A stretch of DNA of 11,752 nt from Pseudomonadota bacterium (GCA_021829055.1 JAJZCS010000038.1:1-11752), one strand, 5' to 3'; positions 1 to 6,614 are shown, counted from the stretch's first letter. A program made the numbers and translations. The notes: generated by a model from the letters alone, not told the origin.

Positions 1-68
1 GGTAGACGCACTAGTTTCAGGTACTAGCGGGTAACACCGTGGAGGTTCGAGTCCTCTCCTGGGCACCA
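1..68 (+). tRNA. tRNA-Leu (anticodon CAG), 5' end cut by window
   Basis: This is the 3' four-fifths of a leucine tRNA; comparison with the near-complete copy at 9140 shows that 17 bases are missing on the left. The anticodon arm is CTAGT-TTCAGGT-ACTAG, giving anticodon CAG. A variable arm follows, then the T arm GGAGG-TTCGAGT-CCTCT, the acceptor strand CCTGGGC, discriminator A and an encoded CCA (66-68). The last 26 bases (43-68) are the left copy of the attachment core, and the integrase gene starts 182 bp downstream. Integration at the 3' end therefore leaves the tRNA intact, as is usual for P4-type integrases. Confidence 0.95.
43..68 (+). repeat. attL core (26 bp, tRNA-Leu 3' end)
   Basis: These 26 bases, from the T arm to the CCA end of the tRNA, recur without mismatch at 6865-6890. 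Sequence on the two outer sides does not match, so the identity ends at the CCA. Confidence 0.9.
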
Positions 69-192
69 TGCACGCATTTCACCGCGTCGCGCTTTATCTC
101 AACAAGTATCATAACCCCTTGTAATTCTTGGGCGACAGGGTAAAGCTGTGTCGCATTGACACTTACTGCATATCACCACAGCGCGATGAATT

Positions 193-224
193 TGTAGGTA
201 CGGCTGTGGTACGAATGTGGTACG
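193..224 (+). repeat. Left integrase arm-type sites (three copies)
   Basis: TGTAGGTACG (193-202), TGTGGTACG (205-213) and TGTGGTACG (216-224) lie head to tail at 11-12 bp spacing, between attL and the integrase gene. The right end holds the same motif twice (6796-6817). Short direct repeats inside both ends of an integrated element are what arm-binding domains of tyrosine integrases recognise. Binding itself is inferred. Confidence 0.6.
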
Positions 225-250
225 GCTGATCGAGTTGCCAGGAGGTCCGA

Positions 251-1468
251 ATGGAAAAACTTACTGCACTACGCTGCCGGACCGCGTCGCCAGGCAAACA
301 CTTCGACGGTCGCGGGTTGTATCTCCACGTGAAACAAAGCGGCGCGCGCACCTGGCGCCTCGCCTATCGCTTTGGCGATCTGTCAAAAACAATTACCTTC
401 GGAAATTTCCCAGAGGTGACGCTCGCCGAAGCGCGCGTGCGTCGCGATGATGCGCGCCGACTGCTCCGCGACGGCAAGAATCCAAGCGCGCTGCGCCAGG
501 AGCAGCAGTTCGCTGATCGTCGCGCCACAAATGCGACATTCCCGACCGTCGCGGCGGCGTGGCTCGAACACAAACGCAAGGCGTGGGCGCCGGCGACTTA
601 CAGGAAAGCGAAATTCATCGCCGACACGTACTTGGTGCCGGCATTCCGCAAATGCTCGGTGGAGACGCTCGGCACCCCCGAGGCTGCGGATGCGCTCGAA
701 GCCATCGCCGATCGTGTGCCTGCACTAGCGAGCAAAGCGCGGCAGCATCTCAATGGCATTATCCAGTTCGCCATCCGCAAGCGCCTGCGCGAGGACGGCA
801 GGATCCTTCTGCTCAGAGGCTTGCTCCCCACGCATCGGGCGGACTCGATACCAGCCGCGACGGATCCGCAGCAGGTCGCCGAGCTCGCCCGCGGCATCGA
901 GGCCTACCCTATCCCGGTCACACGCCATGCACTCAAGATTGCGATGCTGACGGCGCAGCGCCCGGGCAACGTCGCCGACATGCGCTGGCAGGATCTCGAT
1001 CTGGACGCCGCGGAATGGCGGATCCCCGCGGAATTGATGAAAACCGGTCATGCGCACGTGGTGCCGCTGAGCCGCCAGGCCGTCGCCACGCTGAAAGAGA
1101 TGGGCGCCTACAGCTCCGGCCGCGCGTATGTATTCCCGCCGCTGGCGCGCCAGAAAACTCCGCACCTTCACCGTGACGCGCTCTCAGCGGCGTTGCGTCG
1201 CATGGGTTTCGCCGGCAAGCATGCCACTCATGGCTTCCGCGCAATGTTCCGGACGGTGGCACGCGAACGCCTGCATGTGAGCTCGGACGTTCTGGAAGCG
1301 CAGCTCGCGCACCGGAAGCGCGGAGAGGTGGCGCAGGCCTACGATCGCACCCAGTTCATCGATGAACGCCACCAGGTCATGCAGCATTGGGCCGATTACC
1401 TTGACCAGTTGCGCAGCGGCGAGACCGCGAGCGTGGTGCCGCTGCGGAGGATTCGTGCAAAAGGATAG
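251..1468 (+). CDS. int: Tyrosine integrase, P4 type
   Basis: A 405-aa site-specific tyrosine recombinase that should insert and, with a directionality factor, excise the element at tRNA-Leu. Residues 1-90 match the arm-DNA-binding domain (DUF4102 type: LYLHVKQSGARTW, GNFPEVTLAEAR), about 97-190 the core-binding domain, and 205-380 the catalytic domain. The catalytic set is complete: R237 (TAQRPGN), K264 (MKTGHAHVVPL), H327 and R330 (HATHGFR), H354 (QLAHRKRG) and nucleophile Y364 (QAYDRT). ATG at 251 is chosen because AGGAGG lies at 240-245. It is transcribed away from the tRNA, as is usual for this family, and its 3' end overlaps the next gene by 14 bp. Length is normal for the family. Confidence 0.96.
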   Translation: MEKLTALRCRTASPGKHFDGRGLYLHVKQSGARTWRLAYRFGDLSKTITFGNFPEVTLAEARVRRDDARRLLRDGKNPSALRQEQQFADRRATNATFPTVAAAWLEHKRKAWAPATYRKAKFIADTYLVPAFRKCSVETLGTPEAADALEAIADRVPALASKARQHLNGIIQFAIRKRLREDGRILLLRGLLPTHRADSIPAATDPQQVAELARGIEAYPIPVTRHALKIAMLTAQRPGNVADMRWQDLDLDAAEWRIPAELMKTGHAHVVPLSRQAVATLKEMGAYSSGRAYVFPPLARQKTPHLHRDALSAALRRMGFAGKHATHGFRAMFRTVARERLHVSSDVLEAQLAHRKRGEVAQAYDRTQFIDERHQVMQHWADYLDQLRSGETASVVPLRRIRAKG

Positions 1469-1922
1469 CTTGCTGCTCTCGCGCCTCGTGGGGCTGCTCT
1501 GCGAGACCGGGGAGATCTATACCGAACCGATGGTGGGTTTTCTCACCATCCTTGAGGCGCATGCATCCGGGGGCAAGATTCCTGACGGCATCGCGGACTG
1601 GCTCCGGGATGCAATGACGCGTTATGCCAGCTACGAAGCGCAGACGCTCGATGAGGCCTTCGGTATACACCGCAAACCAAATAGCCGCCGGCGGTCGAAA
1701 CACAAGGTCGACCCCAGGACCGGATACACGAAGCGATTCCAGGTCTACTACGACGTGATATACGAGCGCGAGAGGCGCAGGCTTTTAAAGCCACCCCAAC
1801 GCACCGCACACCGGCAGAAAGTGGCCCAGGACGTATTTAAAGCTGTCGGCGACCGACACGGACTGAGCCCGAAGGCTGTTGAACAGTGGTGTGAGGAAGT
1901 GAAAAAGCTTCCACCATCCTAA
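1455..1922 (+). CDS. Unknown basic protein coupled to integrase
   Basis: I do not recognise a family for this 155-aa protein. The frame stays open upstream to an ATG at 1362 inside int, but a GTG at 1455 has GGAGG at 1446-1450 and gives only a 14-bp overlap with the integrase stop, so I choose it. The N-terminal half (about residues 1-65) looks helical and mixed in charge. The middle is rich in Arg/Lys (RKPNSRRRSKHK, YERERRRLLK), and the C-terminus (VFKAVGDRHGLSPKAVEQWC) reads like a helix-turn-helix. A nucleic-acid-binding role and translational coupling to int would fit an accessory to recombination or regulation, but that is inference. Confidence 0.7.
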   Translation: MQKDSLLLSRLVGLLCETGEIYTEPMVGFLTILEAHASGGKIPDGIADWLRDAMTRYASYEAQTLDEAFGIHRKPNSRRRSKHKVDPRTGYTKRFQVYYDVIYERERRRLLKPPQRTAHRQKVAQDVFKAVGDRHGLSPKAVEQWCEEVKKLPPS

Positions 1923-1998
1923 AATAATGCCGTAATTTTTAGGGCTACAGCGCGCCGCAATCCGGCTACTCTTCGCAACCGGTACATTCGAGTTGCGA
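1918..1998 (+). promoter_or_regulatory. Two dyads upstream of alpA
   Basis: Between the previous stop codon and alpA are two inverted repeats. CCTAAAA (1918-1924) pairs with TTTTAGG (1937-1943), and TCGCAAC (1973-1979) pairs with GTTGCGA (1992-1998); each has a 12-base spacer. The second overlaps the alpA ribosome-binding region. The first could be a weak terminator or an operator. No clear -35/-10 pair was found, so the promoter is unplaced. Confidence 0.35.
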
Positions 1999-2009
1999 GG
2001 GGACACGCC

Positions 2010-2234
2010 GTGTCAAATCTTCTAACGATGACGCAGGTACGCGAGCTGATGGGAAACGTCAGCGCCGCCACCGTGTATCGCCACATACAAGTCGGAACCT
2101 TCCCGAGACCAATAAAACTTTTTAATGGTGGCGTCGCTGCGCGATGGCTTGAGGATGAGGTCGTGGCCGCGTTGGACGCCCGGAAAGCGGCACGCGCGAT
2201 CGAAACGCCGCGGGCAGTCCGGCGTGCTCCATGA
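2010..2234 (+). CDS. alpA: AlpA-family transcriptional regulator
   Basis: A 74-aa AlpA/CP4-57-regulator-type DNA-binding protein. The family's pattern is plain: LLTMTQVRELMGNVSAATVYRH (about residues 4-25) forms the MerR-like helix-turn-helix, followed by FPRPIKLFNGGVAARWLEDEVVAAL, where the small wing and the W-x-x-x-E helix sit. Start is GTG at 2010, with GAGGGG just upstream (1998-2003). In CP4-57, AlpA activates the excisionase side of the element; in phage satellites it is the usual activator of the excision/replication operon. It overlaps the next gene by ATGA (2231-2234), so the two are co-translated. A role in induction of this element is inferred. Confidence 0.92.
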   Translation: MSNLLTMTQVRELMGNVSAATVYRHIQVGTFPRPIKLFNGGVAARWLEDEVVAALDARKAARAIETPRAVRRAP

Positions 2235-2500
2235 GCACACTCAATCGAAAATCAAAAACAGCCAGGATCCTCCACCTGCTAGCCATGGGACATACCCTGA
2301 ACCGCTTCGAAGCGGAGCGAGTCGGCGATCACACGTTGCCGCAAACCATCGACCGATTGCAGCGCCGCTATGGCATCGCCGTTGCCCGTCAGGATGAGGT
2401 CGTCAAGGGCTGGTGTGGCCACGAGACGCGCGTCGCGCGCTACTGGCTTGAGGCGTCTGCGCGCGAGCTGGCGCTCAAACTTCTGTCAAAAGCGAATTAG
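2231..2500 (+). CDS. Small helix-turn-helix protein
   Basis: An 89-aa protein starting inside the alpA stop (ATGA). It reads as a compact winged helix: TARILHLLAMGHTLNRFEAERVG (residues 9-31), then a recognition-helix region LPQTIDRLQRRYGIAVAR, and a C-terminal segment ending in RVARYWLEASAREL. Proteins of this layout recur in small AlpA-bearing prophage islands, from memory rather than a search. The tight coupling with AlpA suggests a joint role in control or replication. The biochemical function is unknown. Confidence 0.8.
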   Translation: MSTLNRKSKTARILHLLAMGHTLNRFEAERVGDHTLPQTIDRLQRRYGIAVARQDEVVKGWCGHETRVARYWLEASARELALKLLSKAN

Positions 2501-2532
2501 AAAAAAGGCCCGGGGCGAAATTTCCCGGGCCT
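2501..2532 (-). terminator. Hairpin with terminator shape on the minus strand
   Basis: AGGCCCGGG (2506-2514) pairs perfectly with CCCGGGCCT (2524-2532) around a 9-base loop. On the plus strand it is preceded by AAAAAA and not followed by a T run; read on the minus strand it becomes a GC-rich stem followed by six Ts, a textbook intrinsic terminator. No minus-strand gene is seen in the element, so it may block antisense transcription, or simply be an RNA hairpin in front of the next ribosome-binding site. Confidence 0.5.
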
Positions 2533-2546
2533 CAAGGTGATGGACT

Positions 2547-2963
2547 ATGGACACCGCGAGTGTAGCACGCGCGAGCGTTTTACACGATCAATCCGCATGG
2601 CGCGACCTCAACAGGTGGCGCCGGCGCGTCATCTCGGATGCTGGGCCCAAACAATCAACGATGAGGCTGCTGCTCCTCGTATTGGCGACGCACAGTGATG
2701 CCAACCTGGTCTGCTACCCATCCGAGCGCACACTTGCCGCGGAAACGGCCCTGACGGTCCGCTCAGTGCGAACACACCTCAAGGCGGCTGAGTGCGACGG
2801 GTGGATCTCGCGAACTCCCGCGGCGTTTAAACGCGGCCGGTGGTGGCATACGGTTTACCTGTTGACCAATCCGGCTATCTCACGAGAGGAATCACGTTCC
2901 GCTCATCAAAGCGCCCACGAGAGGAACGACGTTCCCTCACGAGAGGAACCACGTTCCCACTAA
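2547..2963 (+). CDS. HTH_36-type replication-initiator-like protein
   Basis: A 138-aa protein with AAGGTGA at 2534-2540 ahead of its ATG. Residues about 35-110 form a winged helix of the HTH_36 type (LLVLATHSDANLVCYPSERT, then VRSVRTHLKAAECDGWISRT), the fold found in the N-terminal domains of phage O-like and plasmid initiators. The last 28 residues (from about 111) are low-complexity (SREESRS, SREEPRSH) because the DNA there holds three 20-bp repeats. No DnaD, primase or helicase domain follows, so the protein is short for an initiator. With the repeats inside its own gene, as lambda ori lies inside gene O, it is the best candidate for an origin-binding protein. That role is inference. Confidence 0.75.
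   Translation: MDTASVARASVLHDQSAWRDLNRWRRRVISDAGPKQSTMRLLLLVLATHSDANLVCYPSERTLAAETALTVRSVRTHLKAAECDGWISRTPAAFKRGRWWHTVYLLTNPAISREESRSAHQSAHERNDVPSREEPRSH
2881..2957 (+). repeat. Three iteron-like 20-bp repeats (candidate origin)
   Basis: CACGAGAGGAAYSACGTTCC occurs at 2881-2900, 2916-2935 and 2938-2957. The 2nd and 3rd copies hold the dyad GGAAC-N3-GTTCC perfectly, the 1st with one mismatch. Copies 1 and 3 share a reading frame, while copy 2 is offset (35 bp after copy 1), so the conservation acts on DNA rather than protein. An AT-rich stretch (taaatatt) follows at once. Origin or initiator-binding function is inferred. Confidence 0.65.
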
Positions 2964-3019
2964 ATATTCCAGAAGAACTGAAGAGGGTCTACAGGGAGTG
3001 AGAGCTTGAAGATGAAGAT

Positions 3020-3038
3020 CCAGGATTCCCTGGTTTTT
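3020..3038 (+). terminator. Short intrinsic terminator-like hairpin
   Basis: CCAGG (3020-3024), a 4-base loop, CCTGG (3029-3033), then TTTTT. The stem is only 5 bp, so it may be a weak or partial terminator after the HTH_36 gene. Confidence 0.4.
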
Positions 3039-3093
3039 AGGTTCAGAAACGCCGGCGGGCCCGGCCGCGCAACGCAATTCACCGAGGTGAGAA

Positions 3094-3378
3094 ATGAATA
3101 AACCCAAGGTCATCTGTAGCGGCTGCCTTGCACTGTTGCTCGCTGAAATTGAGAAAAAATGCCCGAAGGCGGGGCCCTTTACCGTCTACTGGCACTGTAA
3201 CCATCACCAGGCGCTCACGCTGGCGAGCCGCGCCCTACAGGATGGCCCGCTCAGTTGGATTTCCTGGAGTCCGCTCGACGAAGATGGGGTGCGCAAGGTC
3301 ATCGTGCTCAATGGGGTTTTGGGCGGCACGCTTGGAAAGGCGCTTGAGGTCGGTGAGCACAGCTCGCGGTTGCAATGA
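3094..3378 (+). CDS. Small Cys/His-rich protein of unknown function
   Basis: A 94-aa protein with GAGG at 3084-3087, six bases before its ATG. I do not recognise it. The N-terminal half carries C8-x2-C11, C23, and the cluster H34-C35-N36-H37-H38 (WHCNHH), which could hold a zinc ion. The rest is mixed, with a hydrophobic strand VRKVIVLNGVLGG near residue 70. It sits between the replication-type gene and the capsid gene, after a weak terminator. No signal peptide or membrane segment is evident. Confidence 0.65.
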   Translation: MNKPKVICSGCLALLLAEIEKKCPKAGPFTVYWHCNHHQALTLASRALQDGPLSWISWSPLDEDGVRKVIVLNGVLGGTLGKALEVGEHSSRLQ

Positions 3379-3579
3379 TTGCCGCTCCAAGTCTATGATC
3401 GACCTCGGCGTTGAAACTTGCGACGTGCGACCGGCGACCCGACAAAGTCGCCCTAGCTCGCAAGGGAACGCCCAAGGCACAAAGCGGAACACCGGGCGAA
3501 TAGCGCTCGGCACGTCTCCAGCGATGATCGGCCATGCAATGAATCGACCCGCGCAATCGCGCGCGTGCGGAGCATGGCC
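3379..3579 (+). other. Leader of capsid gene, no gene seen
   Basis: About 200 bp without a supported gene. An open frame runs through it on the plus strand from 3128 (151 codons), but it is mostly a frame shadow of the previous gene and its product is low-complexity Arg/Ser-rich. A hairpin GGCGAC-N8-GTCGCC lies at 3433-3452. No clear promoter was found. Confidence 0.4.
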
Positions 3580-5409
3580 ATGACCGAAAAAGTTTTCAGA
3601 GATTTTCAGATCGATATCGAGGCGCGCGCCGCGAACGCGGACGCACGCACCGCCCCTATCACGTTGTCGACAACCTTCCCTGTCCCGCGAGACTGGGGCA
3701 CCGAGGTTCTCGACCATTCCCCGCAAGCTGTTGACCTGTCGAGAGCGCCTCTGCCGCTGCTGGAGTCGCACAACTCCGGAGCGCTGCCGGTCGGCGTGGT
3801 GGAGAACCTGCACCTTGACGGCGAAAAGCTCCGCGGCCAGATCAGGCTCAGCAAATCCGAACGCGCCGGCGACATCTGGCAGGACATCCAGGATCGGATC
3901 CTGCGCGGCGTGAGCGTGGGGTATCAAATCTTCAAGAAGCGCGACGAGCCTGACGGCATCGTGCGCATCACCCATTGGCAGCCGATCGAGGCATCGCTGG
4001 TCAGCATTCCAGCCGACCCTCGGTCCGGCATTTACCGTAACCATCACCAGGAGACCACCATGGAACCAACCAATTCGCAGAATACGCGGAGCGACCACGT
4101 GCAGGATCCCGATGCAGCCGAAAGGGCCCATGTCGAACGTGACCGCGTGCAAGGCATTCTCGCCATCGGCGACAAATTCAAGCAACAGGACGCCGCCCGG
4201 GCGTTCCTCAGTGAAGGCAAAAGCGTGGGTTCGTTCCGGAAGTTCGTTCTCGACAAGATCTCGGACGAACAACCGGCGCGACCGCTCCGCGCCAGCCTGG
4301 ATATTACGCAGCGTGAGCGCCGCCCGTATAGCTTGCGCAACGCCATCCTGGCGCAGCTGCCGAAAAGCATGATCGAGGGCCGGCAGATTGATGCAGGCTA
4401 CGAGCTCGAGCTCTCGCAGGAGACCGCGCGCACCCAGAAACGGCAGCCGCGCGGATTCTTGGTCCCGCTCGAGGCCTTCGGGACGCGCGAGGGTGGGCGA
4501 CGCGATCTGACGGAGGGGATTGGATCCGCTGGTGGCGACCTGGTGGAGACCCAGCTGCTCGCATCCGATTTCATCCAGCTGCTTCGAAACCGCACGCAGG
4601 TGCTTCGCCTCGGCGCGCGCACTTTGACCGGCCTGGTCGGCAATGTGGCGATCCCCGCGCAGACGGGTGCGGCCACGGCGCAATGGGTGGCGGAAAACGC
4701 CAACCTCACCGAATCCGATCAGACCTTTTCTCAAATCACAATGCAGCCGCACACAGTCGGCGCACTGACGCAAATGTCCCGCCGGTTACTGCTTCAAGCG
4801 ACGCCAGGCATTGAGGATCTGGTACGGGCCGATCTGGTTGCGCAGATCGCCATTGCGATCGACGCCGCCGCGATCGATGGTGCAGGCGGCACCTCGCCGA
4901 CGGGCATTCTGGCGACAAGTGGCGTGGGAAGCGTGGCGCTCGGCACAAACGGCGGCGCGCCGACTTACGGATCGATCGTGTCGCTTTACCAAGCGCTCGG
5001 CCAGGCCAATGCCGATCGCGGCGCCCTTGGATTCCTCGCGAATGCCGCCGGCAAGGCGACGCTGCTGACGACGCCAAAGATCGGCAGCACCTATCCGACC
5101 TTCATCTGGGAAACTCCAGACGACACCGAAGCGAACCCGCTGGATGGATTGATGATCGGCTATAAGTGCGGCGTCTCAAACAACGTTCCGAGCAACCTGA
5201 CGAAAGGCACTGGCACGAACCTGTCCGCCTTGATCTTCGGCAACTGGACCGACCTGTACATCGGCATCTGGGGTGGACTGGATGTGCTGGTGGATCCATA
5301 CACGTTGAGCGCAGCCGGCGAATTGCGGATTGTCTGCTTCGAAAGCGTGGACATTGGCATCCGCCACCCCGCGAGCTTCGCGGCCATCGTGGATATGATT
5401 ACGACCTGA
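3580..5409 (+). CDS. Fused HK97-type prohead protease and major capsid protein
   Basis: A 609-aa fusion. Residues 1-155 are a U35/S78-family prohead protease with the likely catalytic His64 (LLESHNSGALPVG), Ser112 (GVSVGYQI) and the conserved E137 (PIEASLVSIPAD). Residues about 160-290 are charged and helical, as expected of a scaffolding (delta) domain, and about 300-609 are the HK97-fold capsid domain (GSAGGDLVE, IPAQTGAATAQWVAENA, DAAAIDGAGGTSPTGIL). GTG 3565 and ATG 3574 are in frame, but ATG 3580 has GGAG seven bases upstream, so I choose it. It should assemble into a procapsid and mature by self-cleavage of the delta region. It is the only shell gene here; portal and connectors must come from a helper. 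Confidence 0.93.
   Translation: MTEKVFRDFQIDIEARAANADARTAPITLSTTFPVPRDWGTEVLDHSPQAVDLSRAPLPLLESHNSGALPVGVVENLHLDGEKLRGQIRLSKSERAGDIWQDIQDRILRGVSVGYQIFKKRDEPDGIVRITHWQPIEASLVSIPADPRSGIYRNHHQETTMEPTNSQNTRSDHVQDPDAAERAHVERDRVQGILAIGDKFKQQDAARAFLSEGKSVGSFRKFVLDKISDEQPARPLRASLDITQRERRPYSLRNAILAQLPKSMIEGRQIDAGYELELSQETARTQKRQPRGFLVPLEAFGTREGGRRDLTEGIGSAGGDLVETQLLASDFIQLLRNRTQVLRLGARTLTGLVGNVAIPAQTGAATAQWVAENANLTESDQTFSQITMQPHTVGALTQMSRRLLLQATPGIEDLVRADLVAQIAIAIDAAAIDGAGGTSPTGILATSGVGSVALGTNGGAPTYGSIVSLYQALGQANADRGALGFLANAAGKATLLTTPKIGSTYPTFIWETPDDTEANPLDGLMIGYKCGVSNNVPSNLTKGTGTNLSALIFGNWTDLYIGIWGGLDVLVDPYTLSAAGELRIVCFESVDIGIRHPASFAAIVDMITT
4049..4062 (+). promoter_or_regulatory. Internal ribosome-binding site and start for stand-alone capsid protein
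   Basis: AGGAG at 4049-4053 lies six bases before an in-frame ATG at 4060, exactly at the junction of protease and scaffold domains (residue 161 of the fusion). Starting there would give a 449-aa scaffold-plus-capsid protein free of the protease. An internal start in an HK97-type fusion lets many capsid subunits be made per protease. Use of this start is inferred. Confidence 0.6.
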
Positions 5410-5701
5410 TGCGAGTGAGCAGGGAAATGGCAGTGCGGCCCTGCAGCTGGCAACCGTCCACCAGCTACTCCACCGCACCGCTTACGAGCGCTCGCACGGC
5501 GTGCGCACCGCTTACGAGCGCGCGCACAACGTTCATAGATTTAGTAATGCGCGCGCGGGTCCTTCCTGGCAGTCACAGACTGCGGGTGCTGACGAGCGCG
5601 GAATTTTTTTAGGCGCTGGGAGGGCCAGGGTTGCTCCCTTTGACACCGGCGCGTGGCGCGATGGCTGAAAGGCCGTGAGAATTACGGTGGAGAACGGCTG
5701 A
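5410..5701 (+). other. Possible cos region with repeats, upstream of small terminase gene
   Basis: This 292-bp gap between capsid and small-terminase genes has no supported gene. GCACCGCTTACGAGCGC occurs at 5475-5491 and again at 5505-5521 (30-bp period; similarity runs on to CGCAC after one mismatch). The core ACGAGCGC is found a third time at 5592-5599. A perfect hairpin GCAGTC-ACA-GACTGC sits at 5569-5583, and a run of seven Ts at 5604-5610. In lambda, cos lies just before nu1 and holds three R sites bound by gpNu1, so the position and layout fit a cos/TerS-binding site. That is inference. Confidence 0.35.
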
Positions 5702-6202
5702 ATGCTTGTCAACAAACGCAACCTCTCGGCCATTCTTGGCGTCACTGAGTCCAGTTTGACCACTTGGCAAAACGAAGAGCAACTGCCGATCAACCAGGTG
5801 CCGAAGCGCCGCGGCCAGGAGCAGCTTTACGATACGGTCGAAGTCATCCGCTGGATGATCGCGCGCGCCGCCGGCGACGATCTCAACGCCGAGAAAACGC
5901 GGCTCACGCGCGAGCAGGCGGACAAGACCGCCATCGAGAACGCGCGCCTCAGGGCCGAGCTCGTGCCGGCGGTACTCGTCGAACGTGCATGGGGCAAGAT
6001 GCTTGGGGCGTTCCGCGCGCGACTTCTCCGGCTGCCAGCTCAACTTGCAACCTCGCTCGCCAATGAGACCGAACACTCCGGTTTCCAGCGCGTGCTCCGC
6101 AGGGGCGTGCACGATTGCTTGAACGAACTCTGCGCCCAGGATCTTCCACGCGACGCTGACGAGGGTGGTGGTGAGCCACGCAGTCCACCGGCGTCAGCAT
6201 AA
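5702..6202 (+). CDS. Terminase small subunit, Nu1 type
   Basis: A 166-aa DNA-packaging protein. The N-terminus (MLVNKRNLSAILGVTESSLT to about residue 58) matches the Nu1 winged helix, with TTWQNEEQLPI and YDTVEVIRWMIARA. It is followed by the family's LNAEKTRLTREQADKTAIEN coiled-coil (about 61-80), ending at RAELVPAVLVERAWGKML and the C-terminal helix FRARLLRLPAQLA. GGAG at 5689-5692 supports ATG 5702. The small terminase recognises the packaging site and hands DNA to the large subunit. No large subunit is encoded, so it would have to recruit a helper's motor, as satellite TerS proteins do in other PICIs. Confidence 0.88.
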   Translation: MLVNKRNLSAILGVTESSLTTWQNEEQLPINQVPKRRGQEQLYDTVEVIRWMIARAAGDDLNAEKTRLTREQADKTAIENARLRAELVPAVLVERAWGKMLGAFRARLLRLPAQLATSLANETEHSGFQRVLRRGVHDCLNELCAQDLPRDADEGGGEPRSPPASA

Positions 6203-6239
6203 TCCGCACTGGCAAACCCCCGAATTTCGTCTATGCTTG

Positions 6240-6370
6240 AGAAGCCCCGCTCACGGGGTGCGGCTTAGAAACCGCGACAGGCACCAACCAACGCCGGGCG
6301 GCCGCCTGCATACAACACCCTTCGGGGGAATATGGCGGGGCGTCACTGTGCGCTTTCTAACCGCCCGGCA
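6240..6370 (+). ncRNA. Structured RNA candidate, possibly C4-like antisense RNA/leader
   Basis: Dense RNA structure between terS and the next ORF. CCCCG-CTCA-CGGGG is at 6245-6258. GCGG-CTTAGAAA-CCGC is at 6260-6275. CCC-TTCG-GGG, a UUCG tetraloop, is at 6318-6327. GGCGG (6334-6338) pairs with CCGCC (6361-6365). The loop TTAGAAA (6265-6271) is perfectly complementary to TTTCTAA (6354-6360); with flanks, 14 base pairs form with one bulge and one mismatch, in competition with the local hairpins. The second arm ends shortly before a ribosome-binding site. This resembles the plan of phage C4 antisense RNAs (P1, P4), but I cannot confirm the family by eye. Confidence 0.45.
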
Positions 6371-6389
6371 TCATTGGAAGGAACTAGCC

Positions 6390-6614
6390 ATGAGCAAGAT
6401 TGAAATCACGGTCGAAGTTGACGTGAACGACTTGCGACTATGCGTCGCGGGACTCGCCGAGGCCGCGGACCTGGCGTCGCACGGGTTTGCAGTCAGCCAG
6501 GAACGTGACAAGGAGGCACTGAGCGGCATCGTCGGCGCCAACGCCATTCTGGCGCGCATGCTGAGCAACGCACTGGCTAAAGGCAACGATCCCAACACAG
6601 CCAAGTTGGCGTGA
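6390..6614 (+). CDS. Small protein of unknown function at the right end
   Basis: A 74-aa acidic, mostly helical protein (DVNDLRLCVAGLAEAADLAS, ALSGIVGANAILARMLSNAL) that I do not recognise. The frame is open back to an ATG at 6165 inside terS, but AAGGA at 6378-6382, seven bases from ATG 6390, makes this the likely start. Its translation could be controlled by the structured RNA ahead of it. It is the last gene of the element before the terminator. Confidence 0.65.
   Translation: MSKIEITVEVDVNDLRLCVAGLAEAADLASHGFAVSQERDKEALSGIVGANAILARMLSNALAKGNDPNTAKLA

Noticed and set aside
156..176. TTGACA at 156-161 as part of an int promoter
   Set aside because: No acceptable -10 box at 16-18 bp; TATCAC at 171-176 is too close.
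3197..4050. A shared 15-mer GTAACCATCACCAGG at 3197-3211 and 4036-4050
   Set aside because: Both copies lie within coding sequence in the same frame (NHHQ) and flanks do not match. It is most likely chance or a tiny recombination trace, with no supporting structure.
3235..4773. A 512-codon open frame on the minus strand opposite the capsid gene
   Set aside because: It lies antisense to the clear protease/capsid fusion, its product shows no family motif, and long antisense frames are common opposite GC-rich genes.
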